A DNA stretch of 64,000 bases from Pararhizobium mangrovi. GTDB lineage: Bacteria > Pseudomonadota > Alphaproteobacteria > Rhizobiales > Rhizobiaceae. This document shows positions 35,365-45,370 of the stretch, piece after piece. Each line of letters begins with the position of its first letter. The first letter of the stretch is position 1. The notes under the pieces are model-generated. The model had not been told where the DNA came from. It saw only the letters and a list, made by a program, of their open reading frames with translations, and ran no database searches. The translations under genes were made by a program, and so were the position numbers. The DNA is taken from positions 124,001 through 188,000 of the forward strand of contig NZ_VHLH01000004.1 of the NCBI RefSeq assembly GCF_006516965.1. Reading direction: 5' to 3'.

Positions 35365-35536
35365 TACGCGTTCTCGGGCGGCATGTCGGCCGCATGGGCA
35401 CGCCGCGGTATCCGACGAAATCGCGCCGTCATGCGCTTCTTATCCGAACCGGTCTGCTCGACATCGATCATGGTAAACGTTTCGTCAACGGAATCAGGGC
35501 ACCATCATGCGTACGAGACGGCGGTGTGGGGGCCGA

Positions 35537-36670
35537 ATGATGATCGTGTACCGTTTTCTGCAATGGGCGAGAAGCGCTTCGGCCGCCGATCGCGCCAAGG
35601 CCGCGCATCTTCTCGCGCGGGCCTATCTCGAAAGCCGGCTTGCGCCGCTCGAACGCGAGGCGGCCGAGACGGCGATGATCTACCTGCTCGACGACCCTTC
35701 GCCGAACGTGCGGCTTTCGCTGGCGGAGACGCTCGCCGACGATCGCGGCGCGCCGCGTGCGCTCGTCCTGTCGCTCGCGCGTGACCAACGCACCATCGCT
35801 TCGGTGATCGTCGAACGCTCGCCCGTTCTTCTCGACCGCGATCTCGTGGATCTCGTCGGCGAAGCGGGCGAGGCGATGCGCATGACGATCGCCAGGCGAC
35901 AGAACCTGTCGATCGGCGTCGTTGCGGCCTTGGTCGAGATCGGCAGTGTCGACCTCGTATGCCGGCTTCTCGACCGTGACGACATTGCGATCGCCAATGT
36001 CTCGCTGGCGCGGATCGCAGAGCGTTTCGGCGTGGATGCGGCCATCCGCATGCGCCTGCTAGACCGGGACGCGCTGCCGGGCGCCATCCGCCACGATCTC
36101 ATCCTCCGGGTCGGAGATGCGCTGGCGACGCATGCGCTGCTGCGTGCGACCATGGGACACGAGCGCGTACGCCGCGTGACCGACGAGGCGTGCACGCAGG
36201 CAACGCTGGCGCTCGCCGGCGAGGTGCCCACCACCGAAATGCCGGCCCTCGTCGAACATCTGCGGATTTCCGGCCGCCTGACGAGCGCGTTCCTGCTGCA
36301 CGCGCTGTGCGCAAAACGGCCGGACTTCTTCGTGACCGCCGTCGCGAGGCTGAGCGGCTATCGCGAACAGCGCGTCCAGAGCCTGCTGGATGGCGGCCGG
36401 ACACAGGCGCTCAACGCCTTGTTCCGTTCGGCCGGGCTCTTCGACGAAGTGCTCGACGTCATGGTCGAAGCGACGACGATGCGCCGCCTATGCCGCAGCG
36501 ATCTTGCGGCGTTCCCCGCGAAGCTCGCCACGCAATATGCGGACCGGCGTCGGAAGAGCCCGGTGGTCGACGATCTGCTTCTTCGTCTCGAGCGAATGGA
36601 CCGCAATGCCCGGCGCGAGCGGGCGCGGCTCTTCGCAAGCGAAGCGGAGAACGCCGTTCACGCCGCCTGA
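35537..36670 (+). CDS. DUF2336 domain protein (helical repeat)
   Basis: This 377-residue protein belongs to the DUF2336 family of alphaproteobacteria, made of HEAT-like helical repeats (ERSPVLLDRDLVDLV, RQNLSIGVVAALVEIG, RPDFFVTAVARLSGYREQ). It has no signal peptide or membrane segment. The start MMIVYRFLQWARSAS at 35537 or 35540 is preferred to ATG 35507 because the extension MRTRRRCGGR is not family-like. The function is unknown. It converges with parE, 31 bp apart. Confidence 0.8.
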   Translation: MMIVYRFLQWARSASAADRAKAAHLLARAYLESRLAPLEREAAETAMIYLLDDPSPNVRLSLAETLADDRGAPRALVLSLARDQRTIASVIVERSPVLLDRDLVDLVGEAGEAMRMTIARRQNLSIGVVAALVEIGSVDLVCRLLDRDDIAIANVSLARIAERFGVDAAIRMRLLDRDALPGAIRHDLILRVGDALATHALLRATMGHERVRRVTDEACTQATLALAGEVPTTEMPALVEHLRISGRLTSAFLLHALCAKRPDFFVTAVARLSGYREQRVQSLLDGGRTQALNALFRSAGLFDEVLDVMVEATTMRRLCRSDLAAFPAKLATQYADRRRKSPVVDDLLLRLERMDRNARRERARLFASEAENAVHAA

Positions 36671-36701
36671 GAGATAGCGGGCGGGGACGTCCAGCCGGAC
36701 C

Positions 36702-38747
36702 TTAGATGTCCAGCTCGCCGACGAAGGCCGCGCGCTCCTGAATGAACCGGAAACGCGCATCCGCCTTGCTGCCCATCAGGTCGTCGACGGCAAGCCGCGT
36801 GCCCTCGATGTCCAGCTCGTCGACCTCGACGCGCAACAGGGTACGCGTTGCCGGGTTCATGGTCGTTTCCTTGAGCTGGGCCGGCAGCATCTCGCCGAGG
36901 CCCTTGAAGCGTCCGATCTCGACCTTGCCCCGACCGGTGAACTCGGTCTCCATCAGCACGGCGCGATGGGCGTCGTCGCGTGCGTAGAGCGTCTTCGCCC
37001 CTTGCGTCATGCGGTAGAGCGGCGGCACCGCGAGGTAGAGATGCCCCTGCCGGATGAGCTCCGGCATCTCCTGATAGAAGAACGTGATCAGCAGCGAGGC
37101 GATGTGTGCGCCGTCGACGTCGGCATCCGTCATGATGATGATGCGGTCGTAGCGCAGGTCGTTCTCGCGATATTTCGTGCGCGTGCCGCAGCCGAGCGCC
37201 TGGACGAGATCGGCGATCTGCTGATTGGCCATCAGCTTGTCACGCCCGGCGCTGACGACGTTCAGGATCTTGCCGCGGAGCGGAAGGATCGCCTGGTTCG
37301 CGCGGTTTCGGCCCTGTTTGGCGGAGCCGCCGGCCGAATCGCCCTCGACGATGAAGAGCTCCGCCCCTTGCGCCGCGGTCTGCGAGCAGTCGGCGAGCTT
37401 GCCGGGCAGGCGCAGCTTACGCACGGCCGACTTGCGCGAGACGTCGCGCTCCTTGCGCCGGCGCATGCGTTCGTCGGCGCGTTCGATGACCCATTCGAGC
37501 AGCCGGTCGGCATCGCCGGGCGAACCCGCGAGAAAATGGTCGAAGGGGTCGCGCACGGCATTCTCGACGATGCGCTGCGCCTCCGCCGTCGCCAGGCGGT
37601 CCTTGGTCTGGCCGACGAATTCCGGCTCGCGGATGAAGATCGACAGCATGCCGGCGGCCGACGTCATGACGTCGTCGGTCGTGATCTGCGCCGCGCGCTT
37701 GTTGCCGGAAAGCTCGCCATATGCCTTGAGCCCGCGCGTCAGCGCGATGCGCATGCCTGCTTCGTGCGTGCCGCCTTCGCCGGTCGGGATCGTGTTGCAG
37801 TAGGAGCGCATGAAGGCGTCGCCCGCATGCCATGTGACCGCCCATTCGAGCGAGCCGTGTCCGCCGGTCTTCCTGGAATGGCCGGCGAAGACCTCGCGCG
37901 TGACCTGATGCTCCTTCGGCAGGGTCGCCTGCAAATAGTCCTTGAGGCCGCCAGGAAAGTGAAACGTGTCGGTCTCGGGCGTCTCGAGCGCACCGGCGAG
38001 CAGGGCGGGCGCGCAACGCCAGCGGATCTTGACGCCGCCGAAGAGATAGGCCTTCGACCGAGCCATGGTGAAGAGCCGGTGCGGATCGAAGGCGGCCTTC
38101 TCGCCGAAGATCTCGGCGTCGGGGTGGAAGCGCACCTTCGTGCCGCGCCGGTTCTGCGTGTCGCCGATCGTCTCGATCGGCCCCTGCGCCTTGCCGCGCG
38201 AAAAGACCTGCCGGTAGAGCTTGCGGTTGCGCGCGACCTCGACCTCGAGATGGTCGGAAAGCGCATTGACGACGGAGACGCCGACGCCGTGAAGACCGCC
38301 GGAGGTCTCGTAGACCTTCGAATCGAACTTTCCGCCGGCGTGCAGCGTCGTCATGATGACTTCCAGCGCCGAACGGTCGGTGAACTTCGGATGCGCGTCG
38401 ACCGGAATGCCTCGGCCGTTGTCGGAAACGGAAAGGAAGCCGTCAGCCTCGAGCTCGACGTCGATGTGGTCGGCGTGACCGGCGACCGCTTCGTCCATCG
38501 CGTTGTCGATGACCTCGGCGAAGAGGTGGTGAAGCGCGCGCTCGTCGGTACCGCCGATATACATGCCGGGTCGCCGGCGCACCGGTTCCAGACCCTCGAG
38601 CACCTCGATATCGGCGGCCGAATAGTCGCCGTTGGCTTGCGGTTCGGCGGGCTTCGCCTTTGCGGCACTCTTTCGCCGGCCGTTCGCGCTACCGGCGGAT
38701 GCGGGTGTCGCGCCTGCCGAAAAGAGATCGTCCTTCTTGTCGTCCAT
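36702..38747 (-). CDS. parE: DNA topoisomerase IV subunit B
   Basis: ParE is the ATPase subunit of topoisomerase IV, which unlinks daughter chromosomes. It has 681 residues: the GHKL ATPase region (EVIDNAMDEAVAGHADHI, SDNGRGIPV, SGGLHGVGVSVVNAL), the transducer domain, and the Toprim region with EGDSAGGSAKQGRNRANQAI and MTDADVDGAHI. The TDADVDGAHI motif and the absence of the GyrB insertion favour ParE over GyrB. An acidic, low-complexity N-terminal tail of about 40 residues precedes the ATPase. Confidence 0.96.
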   Translation of the reverse strand: MDDKKDDLFSAGATPASAGSANGRRKSAAKAKPAEPQANGDYSAADIEVLEGLEPVRRRPGMYIGGTDERALHHLFAEVIDNAMDEAVAGHADHIDVELEADGFLSVSDNGRGIPVDAHPKFTDRSALEVIMTTLHAGGKFDSKVYETSGGLHGVGVSVVNALSDHLEVEVARNRKLYRQVFSRGKAQGPIETIGDTQNRRGTKVRFHPDAEIFGEKAAFDPHRLFTMARSKAYLFGGVKIRWRCAPALLAGALETPETDTFHFPGGLKDYLQATLPKEHQVTREVFAGHSRKTGGHGSLEWAVTWHAGDAFMRSYCNTIPTGEGGTHEAGMRIALTRGLKAYGELSGNKRAAQITTDDVMTSAAGMLSIFIREPEFVGQTKDRLATAEAQRIVENAVRDPFDHFLAGSPGDADRLLEWVIERADERMRRRKERDVSRKSAVRKLRLPGKLADCSQTAAQGAELFIVEGDSAGGSAKQGRNRANQAILPLRGKILNVVSAGRDKLMANQQIADLVQALGCGTRTKYRENDLRYDRIIIMTDADVDGAHIASLLITFFYQEMPELIRQGHLYLAVPPLYRMTQGAKTLYARDDAHRAVLMETEFTGRGKVEIGRFKGLGEMLPAQLKETTMNPATRTLLRVEVDELDIEGTRLAVDDLMGSKADARFRFIQERAAFVGELDI

Positions 38748-38895
38748 CAGGGGCCGTCGGTTCCCATCATGCGTATCGCGGTCGAATCAGTGAAATGATT
38801 GTGCCTTAAAAGCACGATAACGGCGAACCGCCGTAGCGCGCGGTCGTACGAGCGATGCTTCCACGACGAACGGCGCATGCCTGAAGGCGTGAGTG

Positions 38896-39273
38896 TCAGC
38901 GAAGCGTGCCGGCGGCGAGCGCCTGCTGGATACCCTTCGTGTCGACGCCCTTGCCGAGCGTGCGCTCGATCGGCTGGTCCTCGCCGGAAAGCCAGATGCG
39001 CAGTTCGGCTTCGAGGTCGAAGCTGCCCGCTGTCTCCAGCGAGAACCGGCTGATCGATCCGTAGGGGATCGTCAGGTAGTTCGTCTTCTTGCCGGTCATG
39101 CCCTGCACGTCGACGATCATGAAGCGAAGGTCGGTGAAGACGAAGAAGTCGCGCAGCACGTTGAAAGCGAGGCGTACCTCTTCTTCGGGCAAGAGGATGC
39201 CTTCGAGCTTCTCGCCGATCTTCTTCGTATCGGCGTCGCTGGCATGGCCCATCAGGCCGTCGAGAAGACCCAT
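38896..39273 (-). CDS. Bacterial PH-domain protein
   Basis: This 125-residue protein fits the bacterial PH-like domain family (PF08000 type): GEKLEGILLPEEEVRLAFNV, then FFVFTDLRFMIVDVQGMTGKK, a beta-rich core. ATG 39273 (MGLLDGLMGHA) is preferred to 39282. The function is unknown; relatives form small oligomers. It lies 75 bp downstream of glnA on the same strand, after a hairpin. Confidence 0.82.
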   Translation of the reverse strand: MGLLDGLMGHASDADTKKIGEKLEGILLPEEEVRLAFNVLRDFFVFTDLRFMIVDVQGMTGKKTNYLTIPYGSISRFSLETAGSFDLEAELRIWLSGEDQPIERTLGKGVDTKGIQQALAAGTLR

Positions 39274-39299
39274 GATTTTCAACTCCCTGAATGCAAGAT

Positions 39300-39320
39300 C
39301 CCGGCGAGCAACTCGCCGGG
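39300..39320 (-). terminator. Strong hairpin after glnA
   Basis: A perfect 9-bp stem (cccggcgag-caa-ctcgccggg) lies 28 bp after the glnA stop. No T-run follows on the minus strand. It could attenuate transcription into the PH-domain gene or stabilise the 3' end of the glnA message. Confidence 0.5.
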
Positions 39321-39348
39321 ACCGAAATCGTTCGACCGAATGCGACGA

Positions 39349-40758
39349 TCAGACGGAATAGTACATGTCGTATTCGACCGGATGCGGCGTCATCTCGTAG
39401 CGCAGCACCTCTTCCATCTTCAGATCGATGTAGGCATCGATCTGGTCGTCGTCGAACACGCCGCCGGCGGTCAGGAACTTGCGGTCCTTGTCGAGCGACG
39501 TCAGCGCCTCGCGCAGGCTGGTCGCGACCGTCGGGATCCGCCGCAGTTCGCGCGGCGGCAGGTCGTAGAGGTCCTTGTCCATCGCCTTGCCGGGGTCGAT
39601 CTTGTTGTTGATGCCGTCGAGGCCGGCCATCAGCATCGCGGCGAAGGCGAGGTAGGGGTTGGCCGTCGGATCGGGGAAGCGAACCTCGACGCGCTTCGAC
39701 TTCGGCGACGAGCCGAAAGGAATGCGGCAGGAGGCCGACCGGTTGCGTGCGGAGTAGGCGAGCAGAACCGGCGCCTCGAAACCCGGGACCAGGCGCTTGT
39801 AGGAGTTGGTGGATGGGTTGGTGAAGGCGTTCAGCGCACGGGCGTGCTTGATGATGCCGCCGATGTAATGGAGGCAGCTTTCCGAAAGACCGGCGTATTC
39901 GTCACCGGCGAAGGCCGGCTTGCCACCCTTCCAGATCGACTGGTGCACGTGCATGCCCGAGCCGTTGTCGCCATAGACCGGCTTCGGCATGAAGGTCGCG
40001 GTCTTGCCGTAGGCGTGCGCGACCTGATGGATGACGTACTTGTAGGTCTGGAGCTGGTCGGCGTTGCGCGTCAGGGTATCGAACTTGATGCCGAGTTCGT
40101 GCTGCGCAGCGGCCACTTCGTGGTGGTGCTTTTCGACCTTCACGCCCATCTCGGCCATGACGGAAAGCATTTCCGAGCGCATGTCCTGGGCGCTATCGAT
40201 CGGCGGAACCGGGAAATAGCCGCCCTTCATGCGCGGCCGATGGCCGAGGTTACCGACCTCGTAGTCGGCATCGCTGTTGGACGGGAGTTCGGTCGAATCC
40301 ACCTTGAAACCCGTGTTGTAGGGCTCGGCGGCGAACTTGACGTCGTCGAAGACGAAGAACTCGGCCTCGGGACCGACGAACACCTGGTCGCCGACGCCGG
40401 AAGCCTGCAGGTAGGCTTCGGCCTTGCGGGCGGTCGAGCGCGGATCGCGATTGTAGGCCTCGCCGGAGATCGGATCGAGGATGTCGCAGACGATTGCCAT
40501 GGTGGACTGGGCGAAGAACGGGTCGACATGTGCGCTCTCGACGTCGGGCATGAGCACCATGTCGGACTCGTTGATGGCCTTCCAGCCCTGGATCGAGGAG
40601 CCGTCGAACATCACGCCGTCGGTGAACATGTCGTCGTCGACGCAGCTCACGTCCATCGTCACGTGCTGCATCTTGCCCTTGGGATCCGTAAAGCGCAGAT
40701 CGACGAACTTTACGTCGTTGTCCTTGATCTGCTTCAGAATGTCATTGGCAGTCGTCAT
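39349..40758 (-). CDS. glnA: Glutamine synthetase type I
   Basis: GlnA makes glutamine from glutamate, ammonia and ATP as a cytoplasmic dodecamer. It has 469 residues, the exact class size. Motifs are [18 protein letters not shown], the EAEFFVFDD metal site, the catalytic flap and [10 protein letters not shown]. Tyr398 in [10 protein letters not shown] corresponds to the adenylylation site of E. coli GlnA, so control by GlnE is expected. It follows glnB after 61 bp and probably shares its promoter. Confidence 0.98.
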   Translation of the reverse strand: MTTANDILKQIKDNDVKFVDLRFTDPKGKMQHVTMDVSCVDDDMFTDGVMFDGSSIQGWKAINESDMVLMPDVESAHVDPFFAQSTMAIVCDILDPISGEAYNRDPRSTARKAEAYLQASGVGDQVFVGPEAEFFVFDDVKFAAEPYNTGFKVDSTELPSNSDADYEVGNLGHRPRMKGGYFPVPPIDSAQDMRSEMLSVMAEMGVKVEKHHHEVAAAQHELGIKFDTLTRNADQLQTYKYVIHQVAHAYGKTATFMPKPVYGDNGSGMHVHQSIWKGGKPAFAGDEYAGLSESCLHYIGGIIKHARALNAFTNPSTNSYKRLVPGFEAPVLLAYSARNRSASCRIPFGSSPKSKRVEVRFPDPTANPYLAFAAMLMAGLDGINNKIDPGKAMDKDLYDLPPRELRRIPTVATSLREALTSLDKDRKFLTAGGVFDDDQIDAYIDLKMEEVLRYEMTPHPVEYDMYYSV

Positions 40759-40815
40759 AGAATATTTCCCTGTTTGTGATGACGAATTGGAAACGGCGGC
40801 GCGAGAATGCGCTGC

Positions 40816-41235
<420 letters not shown>

Positions 41236-41468
41236 TCACCGTTCCACGCGCCGAAGAAAGCCGCCTGGCACTCGTTGGGTAGCCGATCCTCATGGATGGT
41301 GTCCAGCCCGTGACGCGGCGGGACAAATGTCCGATAAGAATGCGGCGCGGTTTTCCACGCGCAAACCACGACGGCCCGTTCCGAACCCGACGCGCGAGCA
41401 TAAAAATTGAGCAAAATGGGCATTTTCGATGCACTCTCCGGCGCGGCGTTCGAGCGAGGATGCGCGGC

Positions 41469-42995
41469 ATGAGCGGTCCACTCGAAATGCTGGTAACGCC
41501 CCAGGAAATGGGTCGGATCGATCACGCCGCCGCCGCATCCGGAATCGACAGCTACGCTCTCATGCGGGCAGCCGGCACGGCGGTCGCCGCGCGACTTCTG
41601 GCGCGTTTCCCGCATGTCGAGCGGGTCGCGGTGCTCTGCGGTCCGGGCAACAATGGCGGGGACGGCTACGTGGCGGCGCGCGCATGCGCGCAAGCGGGCG
41701 TACCGGTCGTCGTCCATTCGCTCGGCGATCCCGCCAAGCTGGAGGGAGATGCACGCCATGCGTTCGACGATGCCGGCATGCAGCCGCAAGCCCTTGCCGA
41801 CTACCACCCGCAAGGCGGCGACGTCGTCGTCGACGCGCTCTTCGGTGCCGGTCTTTCGCGCGCGATCGAAGGGGAGGCCGCCGATTGCATCGACCGTATC
41901 GGCGAAGCCGCAACGCCGGTCGTGGCAATCGATCTGCCATCGGGCGTCGGTGGCGACAGTGGCGCGGTGCTCGGCACGGCCCTGCAGGCCGTCGAGACCG
42001 TCACCTTCTTCGCGCGCAAGCCCGGCCATCTGCTGATGCCCGGCCGCGATCTGTGCGGAACGCTGAGCGTCGTCGATATTGGCATTCCGGCCCGCTACGC
42101 CTCTCTGGCGGATAGCCGCGTCGTCGAAAATACGCCGGCGCTTTGGCAGCACGTCTTCCCGCATGCGCAAGCCGCCGGGCACAAATTCGCCCGCGGCCAT
42201 CTCGGCGTCTTTTCGGGTCCGATGAGCGCGACGGGTGCGGCGCGTCTTTCCGCGGAAGCTGGGCTGACGGCAGGTGCGGGGCTCGTCACGGTCGCAAGCA
42301 GCGGCCAGGCGCTCGCCGTCAATGCCGCGCATCTGACGGCCGTGATGGTCAAGCGCGTCGATACGCTCGAGGATGTGCGCGACTTCGCCAGCGACAACCG
42401 CATGAAGGCGTTCGTGCTGGGACCGGGCTTCGGCGTCGGTGCGAAGGTGCGGGACTATGCGCTTGCCCTTCGCGAAAACGCCCTCGTGCTCGATGCCGAT
42501 GGCATCACCGCCTTCGCGGAAGAACGCCCGGCGCTCGCCGAGGCGTTCTCGGCGGGTGACACCCGGCTGGTCGTAACCCCGCATGCGGGCGAGTTCGCGC
42601 GGCTCTTCCCGGATTTCGTGCCGGAGGAGGGACGCTCCAAGCTTGATGCGGCCCGCCTCGCCGCCGCTGCCATCAATGCCATCGTCGTCTTCAAGGGGAG
42701 CGATACCGTGATCGCCGCACCCGACGGGCGTGCCGCCATCAACACGAACGCGCCACCATGGTTGGCGACGGCCGGGGCCGGTGACGTGCTTTCCGGCATC
42801 ACCGGCGGTTTGCTTTCGCAGAGCATGCCCGCTTTCGAGGCTGCGGCAGCGGCCGTCTGGTTGCATGGGGAAGCGGCAAGACACGCCGGCCCCGGCATGA
42901 CGGCAGACGATCTTCCTCAAGCACTGGCCCGGGTGCAGCGCGATGGGCTCTTTGCGGATAGGCGTTTCGACGGTTCGGCTGGACGAACGTCCTAA
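41469..42995 (+). CDS. nnr: Bifunctional NAD(P)H-hydrate repair enzyme (epimerase and dehydratase)
   Basis: The protein repairs hydrated NAD(P)H. It has 508 residues. The N-terminal YjeF_N epimerase domain (residues 1-215) carries CGPGNNGGDGYVAARA. The C-terminal ADP/ATP-dependent dehydratase, a ribokinase-like domain, has LGPGFGVG, VVTPHAGEFARLFP and the catalytic region TAGAGDVLSGITGG. ATG 41469 is chosen because GAGGA lies 8 nt upstream; ATG 41460 is possible. The open frame back to 41292 overlaps glnB regulatory DNA and lacks homology. It overlaps the DUF72 gene tail-to-tail by 4 bp. Confidence 0.93.
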   Translation: MSGPLEMLVTPQEMGRIDHAAAASGIDSYALMRAAGTAVAARLLARFPHVERVAVLCGPGNNGGDGYVAARACAQAGVPVVVHSLGDPAKLEGDARHAFDDAGMQPQALADYHPQGGDVVVDALFGAGLSRAIEGEAADCIDRIGEAATPVVAIDLPSGVGGDSGAVLGTALQAVETVTFFARKPGHLLMPGRDLCGTLSVVDIGIPARYASLADSRVVENTPALWQHVFPHAQAAGHKFARGHLGVFSGPMSATGAARLSAEAGLTAGAGLVTVASSGQALAVNAAHLTAVMVKRVDTLEDVRDFASDNRMKAFVLGPGFGVGAKVRDYALALRENALVLDADGITAFAEERPALAEAFSAGDTRLVVTPHAGEFARLFPDFVPEEGRSKLDAARLAAAAINAIVVFKGSDTVIAAPDGRAAINTNAPPWLATAGAGDVLSGITGGLLSQSMPAFEAAAAAVWLHGEAARHAGPGMTADDLPQALARVQRDGLFADRRFDGSAGRTS

Positions 42996-43798
42996 GCGCG
43001 CGTGCGCTCGGCCAGTGCCATGGCGCCGTGCGGTGCCTGCGCCTTGCCCTCGTGGATGAAGTAGACGAAGACGTCGCGCGGTTTCGCCTCCGGCTTCGTG
43101 TCGGCATCGGCATAGGCGAGATCGTCCGGCGCGCCGCCTTCGGCCCATTCCTTCGCGCGCCGCGCCCAACCATCGAGGTCGTCTTCCGGGTAGCAGGTTT
43201 CGACATCGTCCGAACCGCGCTGAAGGCGCGCATAAACGAAGTCTCCCGTGACGTCGGCAATAGCCGGATAGGTCGCGTGGTCGGCGAAGACGACCGCTAC
43301 GCCGTGCCGGCGCAGGAGTGCCGCGAATTCCGACGCGCGAAAGCTCTCGTGGCGCACCTCGACGGCGTGGGAAAGGTCCACGCCGTCGTGCTTTGCCGGA
43401 AGCATCTTGAGGAAGTCCTCGAAATCGGCCTCCTCGAACTTCTTCGTCGGGGCGAACTGCCAGAGGATCGGCCCGAGCTTCTCGCCGAGTTCCGTAACGC
43501 CGGAGGCGAAGAAGCGGTCCAGCGACTCGTCCCCCTCGGCAAGCTTTTTGCGGTTGGTGACGAAACGGTTGCCCTTGACCGCGAAGACGAACCCTTCAGG
43601 CACGGACGCCGCCCATTTGGCGAAGGTCTCGGGCTTCTGGCCACGGTAGTAGGTGGCGTTGATCTCGATGGTCGAAAGCTTTCCGGCGGCATAAGCGAGG
43701 TGTTTCGTCTTTGCGAGCTTTTCCGGATAGAACGTCTTTTCCCACGGCTCGAACGTCCAGCCGCCGATGCCGCTTCGAATGGTTCCGTGCTCGCCCAT
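42992..43798 (-). CDS. DUF72 family protein
   Basis: This 268-residue TIM-barrel protein of the DUF72 (YecE) family has SGIGGWTFEPWEKTFYPEKL at the N-terminus, FAVKGNRFVTNRKKL, GPILWQFAPTKKFEE and VEVRHESF. ATG 43798 is used because the family begins right there; the frame extends to 43906 without similarity. The biochemical role is unknown. Confidence 0.9.
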   Translation of the reverse strand: MGEHGTIRSGIGGWTFEPWEKTFYPEKLAKTKHLAYAAGKLSTIEINATYYRGQKPETFAKWAASVPEGFVFAVKGNRFVTNRKKLAEGDESLDRFFASGVTELGEKLGPILWQFAPTKKFEEADFEDFLKMLPAKHDGVDLSHAVEVRHESFRASEFAALLRRHGVAVVFADHATYPAIADVTGDFVYARLQRGSDDVETCYPEDDLDGWARRAKEWAEGGAPDDLAYADADTKPEAKPRDVFVYFIHEGKAQAPHGAMALAERTRA

Positions 43799-43926
43799 GC
43801 CGTACCTCCCTGGCCGCCCGAAAGCTCGATGCATCCGGTTTTCAGCCCTATAACGATGACGAGGGCGAACGGCCAGCGTCAAACGCCTTGCCGGATCGAA
43901 CGACATAAAGGGGAACGGGAAGACCG

Positions 43927-45069
43927 ATGCATCGAACGATGGGTACTCTAACGAGCGCGCTGATCGCCGCGACGATGGCGATCGCCGTCTTCATCCAGCC
44001 GGCCGGCGCGCAGGAGGCCGGCGCCAACGGTGCGAGCGGCACGGCAGATGCGGGTGCCGGCAGTGGCACGATGATCGTCGCCACGCGCGATGCGCCGCCC
44101 TTCGCCTTTCAGGATGCGAACGGCAACTGGGAGGGCATCTCCGTCGAGCTGTGGAAGCGCATCGCCGAACGGATGAACCTCACCTACCGCTTCCAGAAGA
44201 CCACGAAGCTTTCCGACATGATCGACGGCGTCGCCGACGGGCGTTTCGGCGCGAGCGTCGCGGCCATGACGATCACGCCGGAGCGCGAGGCGAAGATCGA
44301 CTTCACCCATCCCTTCTACACGACCGGTTTCGGTATCGCCGTCCATCGCGAGGGAGCCGGCTGGTTCCGCATCATGCTCAGCATCTTTTCCTGGCAGTTC
44401 CTTCAGGCGATCGCCGCGCTCGCCGCCGTACTTCTGCTCGTCGGCCTGCTTACCTGGCTTTTCGAGCGTGGCCGTAACCGCGACGAATTCGGCGGCCCAT
44501 GGTGGCGAGGCCTTGCTTCCGGTTTCTGGTTTTCCGCCGTCACGATGACGACCGTCGGCTACGGCGACAAGGCACCGCGTTCGATCGGCGGGCGCTTCGT
44601 CGCGCTCGTCTGGATGTTCGCGGCGATCATCATCATCTCGACCTTCACCGGCATGATCGCTTCGGCCATCACGACTACCCGCCTTTCCGGGCTCGTACAG
44701 GGCCCCGACGACCTCGCTCGCGCGAAGACGGGAACGGTCGGCGATTCGGCAAGTGCCGGATGGCTCGCGAACCAGCATATCGGCTTTACGCGCTTCGATT
44801 CGGTGCAGGCCGGCCTCGACGCGCTCTCCAACCGCGATATCGATGCTTTCGTCTACGACAAACCGCTTTTGCGCTACCGCGTGAACACGGACACCAAAGG
44901 CGCGATCACCGTTCTTCCCGGCACCTTCGGCCGACAGGATTACGGCATCGTCCTGCCGCAGGGCAGCCGGCTACGCGAGCGGATCAATGAAAACCTGCTC
45001 GAGATCATCCAGTCCGGTGTCTGGCGCGATATCCAGTACCGTTATCTCGGCAATCCGGTAGAGCAGTAG
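43927..45069 (+). CDS. Prokaryotic glutamate-receptor-like K+ channel (GluR0 type)
   Basis: The 380-residue protein has a signal peptide (1-28) and a linker. An ABC-type solute-binding lobe 1 (about 48-140) leads into a first membrane helix (about 160-180), a pore loop with TMTTVGYGDKAP (residues 207-218) and a second membrane helix (about 224-250). Solute-binding lobe 2 (about 258-340) completes the split ligand domain. TVGYGD is the potassium selectivity filter. The split binding domain around a two-helix pore is the architecture of GluR0. It predicts a ligand-gated K+ channel that probably opens on an extracellular amino acid. AAGGGGAA precedes the start. Confidence 0.9.
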   Translation: MHRTMGTLTSALIAATMAIAVFIQPAGAQEAGANGASGTADAGAGSGTMIVATRDAPPFAFQDANGNWEGISVELWKRIAERMNLTYRFQKTTKLSDMIDGVADGRFGASVAAMTITPEREAKIDFTHPFYTTGFGIAVHREGAGWFRIMLSIFSWQFLQAIAALAAVLLLVGLLTWLFERGRNRDEFGGPWWRGLASGFWFSAVTMTTVGYGDKAPRSIGGRFVALVWMFAAIIIISTFTGMIASAITTTRLSGLVQGPDDLARAKTGTVGDSASAGWLANQHIGFTRFDSVQAGLDALSNRDIDAFVYDKPLLRYRVNTDTKGAITVLPGTFGRQDYGIVLPQGSRLRERINENLLEIIQSGVWRDIQYRYLGNPVEQ

Positions 45070-45370
45070 AGACCGCCTTCGAAAGGCGGGGACGGCACCC
45101 CTCTACCGACCACCGTCCTTGGGCAAGAGCTCGAAATCCAGCCATGTTGTAACAGGAGCGAAATCGCTGGGTCGTATGGCCTTGTGCATTCCTGTTCGCA
45201 GCGACGAGCAAGAGGCCGACGCCATAGCGGGCGGTCGGGTCGTCGGCCCGCGTTCGATGGTGGCGACCACGTGCGAGGAGGCAAACCACGAGCGACCGGA
45301 CATAGGTGCACGCTGCTTCTCGGGCGATCCCGTGCCATGGCTCGTTCGCTTCCGAGCTACCGTCGATCGC
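45070..45370. other. Intergenic region between the channel gene and uvrA
   Basis: About 301 bp lie between the convergent channel gene and uvrA. A hairpin ccgcctt-cga-aaggcgg at 45073-45089 follows the channel stop and may end its transcript, although it has no T-run. Open frames of up to about 100 codons exist on both strands, but none has a ribosome-binding site plus recognisable protein features, so none is called. Confidence 0.5.

Noticed and set aside
36966-38798. 610-codon open frame on the plus strand across parE
   Set aside because: Antisense shadow of parE with low-complexity composition and no domain.
38893-40779. 628-codon open frame on the plus strand across glnA
   Set aside because: Antisense shadow of glnA and the PH-domain gene; no recognisable motif.
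45103-45303. 66-codon minus-strand frame between the channel gene and uvrA
   Set aside because: No clear ribosome-binding site, no domain, and a competing frame on the other strand of equal quality.
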